DNA of 10,295 nt, from positions 1 to 10,295 of the forward strand of contig NZ_AEPF01000033.1 of NCBI RefSeq assembly GCF_000193735.1, in the 5' to 3' direction. The notes beneath the pieces were generated by a model that did no database searches, was not told the DNA's origin, and worked only from the letters and a program-made list of their open reading frames with translations. Positions 7,763-10,295 of the stretch are shown in pieces. The DNA is from Neisseria sicca 4320. GTDB lineage: Bacteria > Pseudomonadota > Gammaproteobacteria > Burkholderiales > Neisseriaceae. Every line of letters starts with the position of its first letter. Position 1 is the first letter of the stretch. A program made the translations under genes and the position numbers.

Positions 7763-7899
7763 AAGGCATCCCGGATGCCCGATTATGGGGTGTCCGGGGA
7801 GAAAAAAAGGGGAATTTGTAACAAAAAACAGCTGGCATCCTGGGTTTGGGCTTCGGCTGTTGGGGGAAATGAGGAAGAGGGGTATTTTGCAAAGGTCTC
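7505..7899 (+). mobile_element. 3' remnant of an IS1106-like (IS5 family) insertion sequence
   Basis: Only the right-hand end of the element remains: the tail of the transposase, the 3' non-coding part and the right terminal repeat TTTTGCAAAGGTCTC at 7885-7899. This repeat matches my memory of the GAGACCTTTGCAAAA end of neisserial IS1106. No matching left end is present in the window, so the copy is 5'-truncated and cannot move by itself. It sits just downstream of tpsB and helps to separate tpsB from tpsA. The exact IS name is from memory; the IS5-family call is firmer. Confidence 0.85.
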
Positions 7900-7994
7900 T
7901 AAATAACAGTCCTGAAGAAATCGGCACGTGTTTAAGGCTGACATTGAGCCGCTCAACGAAGATAGTCGATAGTCATTCAAGAAAATATTGGTCA

Positions 7995-8027
7995 TAAAAA
8001 AGTAAGGCAGATAAAATCTACCTTACT
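7995..8027 (-). terminator. Rho-independent terminator of tpsB
   Basis: On the minus strand the RNA would form AGTAAGGUAGAU-UUU-AUCUGCCUUACU, a 12-bp stem with one U-G pair and a three-base loop, followed at once by a run of six U (complement of 7996-8001). It lies about 85 bases after the tpsB stop codon. This is a strong intrinsic terminator and argues that tpsB transcripts do not normally run on into tpsA. Confidence 0.9.
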
Positions 8028-8112
8028 AACACACTTCAATCAATCATATTTTAAAACACAGCATTATCAAATTTTCTTATTCCTTCCTTGTAACTCTGTC
8101 GACTATATCGTT

Positions 8113-9912
8113 TTAAAACGTATAACCTACCTGAAAACCGCTTGCCCATTTCCTTGATTGGAAAGATTCTGGCTTTTTCAATGCACGGCTGGTAAATATA
8201 TCGTAGTGCAGGTTGCCGCCAAGCTTCATCTGCCCGCGTATCCCAACTGCTGTACCGGCTAAGGTTTGTCCCGACAGCCATTGGGCGGATTGTCCTGAAA
8301 CATGTCCTACATCAGCCCCAAGATAAAGCTGATGGCCTGGTTTAAATTGCCAACTCAAATCGTTTCGCCAATACCATCCCCGTTCGGCAGACAAACTCAT
8401 TTCACCGTCGAAGCCACGCACAGTGTAGCGTCCGCCGATGGCCAGTTTGTCTTGCGATGTTAACGGGGTTTTGTTCCATTGTGCGTGAACAGATGTATCG
8501 TAGGCAAATAGCTGGCTACCGATTTGAAAAGGAATGTTTACATCAGCCGAAGCCGTCCAAATTTTCATACGTGACGAGCCTTCGTTAAAGGCTTCTTCGG
8601 GTGCACGCAGAGCATCTTTCATACCAGTACCACGTTTATATTTCAACTTAAAATCTGCTATGCTACGGCCGATATATTCTTTGTGGGAAAGTTCTGCCAA
8701 CCAACCTGCAGTTTTACGCCTTTGTACAGTCAATTCGGCATCATCAATATAGCTTTTTGTTTCCCTTGTCCACAGTTTCACACCGAGATAAGTTTTGCGT
8801 TTGGCATCACGATACAACAAGCGGTTGAAACCGAAATCAGTATTGTAACTTTTCCCATTATAATCATACACTTCTGACAATCCGGCAACTGCCTGATGGT
8901 AACGGTAGCCGTTGTGATTGAATGCCCATGTCCATTTACCGAAAGGAACTGAATAATGTACTGCGTAATTGTTCGATCCGCCTTCTTTGCGATGACCGTC
9001 AAAATTTTCTTCATTGGGTGTATCGCCAATTGAACGTCCATAATTTACATAAAACATATCACTCAGTCCAAAAGGATTGTCGACAGAGAAAGTGATATTT
9101 CCTTGATATTTCCCCGTCGCTTTACTGCCTGAATTATCCACGCCTACACTTACACGGTATGGCAACAAACGTTGCCGCCATTGCACCACAACATCACTTT
9201 GGTTTGGTTCGTCCTCTACGGGAACGATTTGAATATCGACTTCTGCTGTTGGGAGCCGTTTGAGATTTTCCAGCCCTTGTTCTAAATCACGCAGATTCAA
9301 CAGATTGTCTGAGCGGGTGGGAAATTTGTTTTGAAATGCTGTAATGCGTTCAGCATGGGTTTGAGCATCATTAGATCTATCGATTCGTATGAAGCGCAGA
9401 TAGCCCGGCATCAGTGTTAATTGAAGCTTGCCACTATTCAAATTTTGTGGTGCAGCCAAAATACGTGTCGTGGTATACCCCCTACCGATTAAAGCATTTT
9501 GCGCCAAAGACATGATTTGATTGATATCGCCCGCATGCAAACACTTGCCGGGAACAAAATGTGTTTGGCGCAAAGCCTGATTGAGCGCAAATCGAAATTT
9601 AGCGGCTCCTTTACCCACCAATTCCACTTCAGAAATAGGAAAGCATGGGCTTGCTTCATCCGAATTTACACTACCTGCCTGTGTTGCCATCTTCTCCCTA
9701 CCTGTATCAGCATCATCTAAACGCACATCTTGTTCAGGCAACATCTGTTCACGCAGCTGCTTCTCCCGTTGACGCTGGAGAATATCCTGTTGTTGTGAAA
9801 TGGCTTCAGGGGTGGGAGCGGCTGATGTTGGGACAGGAAAGGCAGCTATCAATGATAGGAATAATAGTGATAATGGAGGAAATATGGCTTGGGAGTAAAC
9901 GAAGGATTTCAT
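8113..9912 (-). CDS. tpsB: TpsB outer-membrane transporter (FhaC/ShlB/HecB type)
   Basis: Omp85-superfamily pore that secretes its TpsA partner across the outer membrane. I chose the ATG at 9910-9912 (MKSFVYSQAIF...) because it starts a proper signal peptide, cut near PTSAA (about residue 31). The frame is open upstream to 10080, but that would add 56 residues and overlap the neighbouring gene. The product is 599 residues, normal for the family. A charged Gln/Arg-rich linker with a possible plug helix (about 35-60) comes first. POTRA1 is about 90-171, with a probable Cys90-Cys124 pair, and POTRA2 about 172-247. A 16-strand barrel fills about 250-599, with the signature loop-6 VRGF at 498-501 (IGGRYTVRGFDGE), LGADVGHVSG at 531-540, and a C-terminal Phe (QVGYTF) recognised by the Bam complex. 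No frameshifts are seen, so it looks functional. No strong Shine-Dalgarno precedes the ATG. Its expected substrate is the TpsA at 1-6413. Confidence 0.95.
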   Translation of the reverse strand: MKSFVYSQAIFPPLSLLFLSLIAAFPVPTSAAPTPEAISQQQDILQRQREKQLREQMLPEQDVRLDDADTGREKMATQAGSVNSDEASPCFPISEVELVGKGAAKFRFALNQALRQTHFVPGKCLHAGDINQIMSLAQNALIGRGYTTTRILAAPQNLNSGKLQLTLMPGYLRFIRIDRSNDAQTHAERITAFQNKFPTRSDNLLNLRDLEQGLENLKRLPTAEVDIQIVPVEDEPNQSDVVVQWRQRLLPYRVSVGVDNSGSKATGKYQGNITFSVDNPFGLSDMFYVNYGRSIGDTPNEENFDGHRKEGGSNNYAVHYSVPFGKWTWAFNHNGYRYHQAVAGLSEVYDYNGKSYNTDFGFNRLLYRDAKRKTYLGVKLWTRETKSYIDDAELTVQRRKTAGWLAELSHKEYIGRSIADFKLKYKRGTGMKDALRAPEEAFNEGSSRMKIWTASADVNIPFQIGSQLFAYDTSVHAQWNKTPLTSQDKLAIGGRYTVRGFDGEMSLSAERGWYWRNDLSWQFKPGHQLYLGADVGHVSGQSAQWLSGQTLAGTAVGIRGQMKLGGNLHYDIFTSRALKKPESFQSRKWASGFQVGYTF

Positions 9913-9940
9913 AGATTGGGCTAAGTAATGTAAATGGACA

Positions 9941-9969
9941 ATTATAGCAATGAACAAAAAAAAGAGAAA
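9941..9969 (-). promoter_or_regulatory. Candidate tpsB promoter with T8 tract in spacer
   Basis: The minus strand has a perfect TATAAT (complement of 9941-9946), about 28 bases upstream of the chosen tpsB ATG. The would-be spacer contains eight consecutive T bases (complement of 9956-9963). At 17-base spacing the -35 hexamer is TTTCTC, a weak match. In Neisseria, homopolymers between -10 and -35 (as in porA and opc) change spacing by slippage and thereby expression, so this may be a phase-variable promoter. Placement of -35 is uncertain. Confidence 0.5.
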
Positions 9970-10015
9970 AAGAGACCTTTTATTAGCTCTAGTAGATAAA
10001 AGCTCGGTTGGATGT

Positions 10016-10295
10016 TTATTCGTTTTCCATTGGACGATGGCATATGGAAATTTCAAATGAAGTGTTACGGCATATTTCATTTATCCGGTAAATTTCCTGC
10101 CATGCCTTATGCAATAAAATGTTCCGCACAATTGGGGTAGCTTTCAATATCCGGTATCGGTAAAAATAAATTTTTCGTTGGTTACACCAAATCCTCAAAA
10201 GCTCGTCTGCATCATTAATTACGATATGTTTCAGAATCAGTCCTTTTGAACCCACAGGAAGCAGGTAACGTGGATCAGGGTTATCAAAGTGCCTT
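10016..10295 (-). CDS. Unrecognised protein, C-terminal part only (5' end outside window)
   Basis: The frame is open from the right edge of the window to a TAA at 10016-10018 and encodes 93 residues. It begins RHFDNPDPRYLLPVGSKG, passes through HIVINDADELLRIW and YRYRILKATPIVRN, and ends ISICHRPMENE. It is rich in Arg, Ile and aromatic residues, has no clear membrane segment, and its C-terminal part looks helical. Codon use is ordinary, and the continuous frame with family-like motifs such as DNPDPRY suggests a real gene. The GTG inside it at 10253-10255 is not needed as a start because the frame is open further upstream. It runs in the same direction as tpsB, 103 bases away, so the two could share transcription. 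I do not recognise the family. A HlyC-type acyltransferase annotated near some neisserial TPS loci was considered but no HlyC motif is visible. Confidence 0.65.
   Translation of the reverse strand, partial: RHFDNPDPRYLLPVGSKGLILKHIVINDADELLRIWCNQRKIYFYRYRILKATPIVRNILLHKAWQEIYRINEICRNTSFEISICHRPMENE

Noticed and set aside
7436..7927. Minus-strand frames of 163 and 122 codons over the IS remnant
   Set aside because: They are antisense to the transposase fragment and give Pro/Ser/Phe-rich translations with no domain.
9971..9980. AGAGACCTTT resembles the other end of the same IS
   Set aside because: Similarity stops after nine or ten bases and it lies in the tpsB upstream region without any IS flanking sequence.
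9913..10080. N-terminal extension of tpsB to an ATG at 10080
   Set aside because: It would bury the signal peptide 56 residues inside the protein, overlap the upstream gene and cross the candidate promoter.

Overview
The window most likely comes from Neisseria, probably the N. meningitidis/N. lactamica group. It carries several copies of the 10-base DNA uptake sequence GCCGTCTGAA, the tail of an IS1106-like (IS5-family) transposase typical of that genus, and a two-partner secretion (TPS, type Vb) locus whose proteins resemble the meningococcal TpsA/TpsB (HrpA/HrpB, haemagglutinin/HecB) proteins. These assignments rest on remembered family features, because no search could be run.

Layout, left to right. 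Positions 1-6413 (minus strand) hold the 5' part of a giant tpsA exoprotein gene. The frame is open for 2137 codons and leaves the window on the left, so the C-terminal and any toxin domain are not visible. Positions 6414-8112 are a 1.7 kb accessory patch between tpsA and tpsB. It holds the tpsA leader region, a perfect 12-bp inverted repeat (likely bidirectional terminator), a plus-strand scrap that looks like the last 37 codons of a toxin, an ATGA-overlapping Imm35-like immunity gene broken by one extra T, a DUS, a decayed 3' end of an IS1106-like element with its terminal repeat, and a strong terminator for tpsB. Positions 8113-9912 (minus) hold an intact 599-aa tpsB transporter gene. A near-consensus -10 box with an 8-T tract in its spacer lies just upstream. 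Positions 10016-10295 (minus) hold the 3' end of an unrecognised gene in the same direction as tpsB.

How it fits together. TpsB is the outer-membrane Omp85-type pore with two POTRA domains. It should recognise the N-terminal TPS domain of TpsA in the periplasm and thread the long beta-helical adhesin/CDI-type protein to the surface. The tpsB terminator, the IS remnant and the divergent toxin/immunity scrap lie between the two genes, so tpsA is probably transcribed from its own promoter. The broken toxin-tail/Imm35 pair is the least expected feature. It looks like a relic of a polymorphic-toxin cassette left inside the TPS locus, in the opposite orientation.
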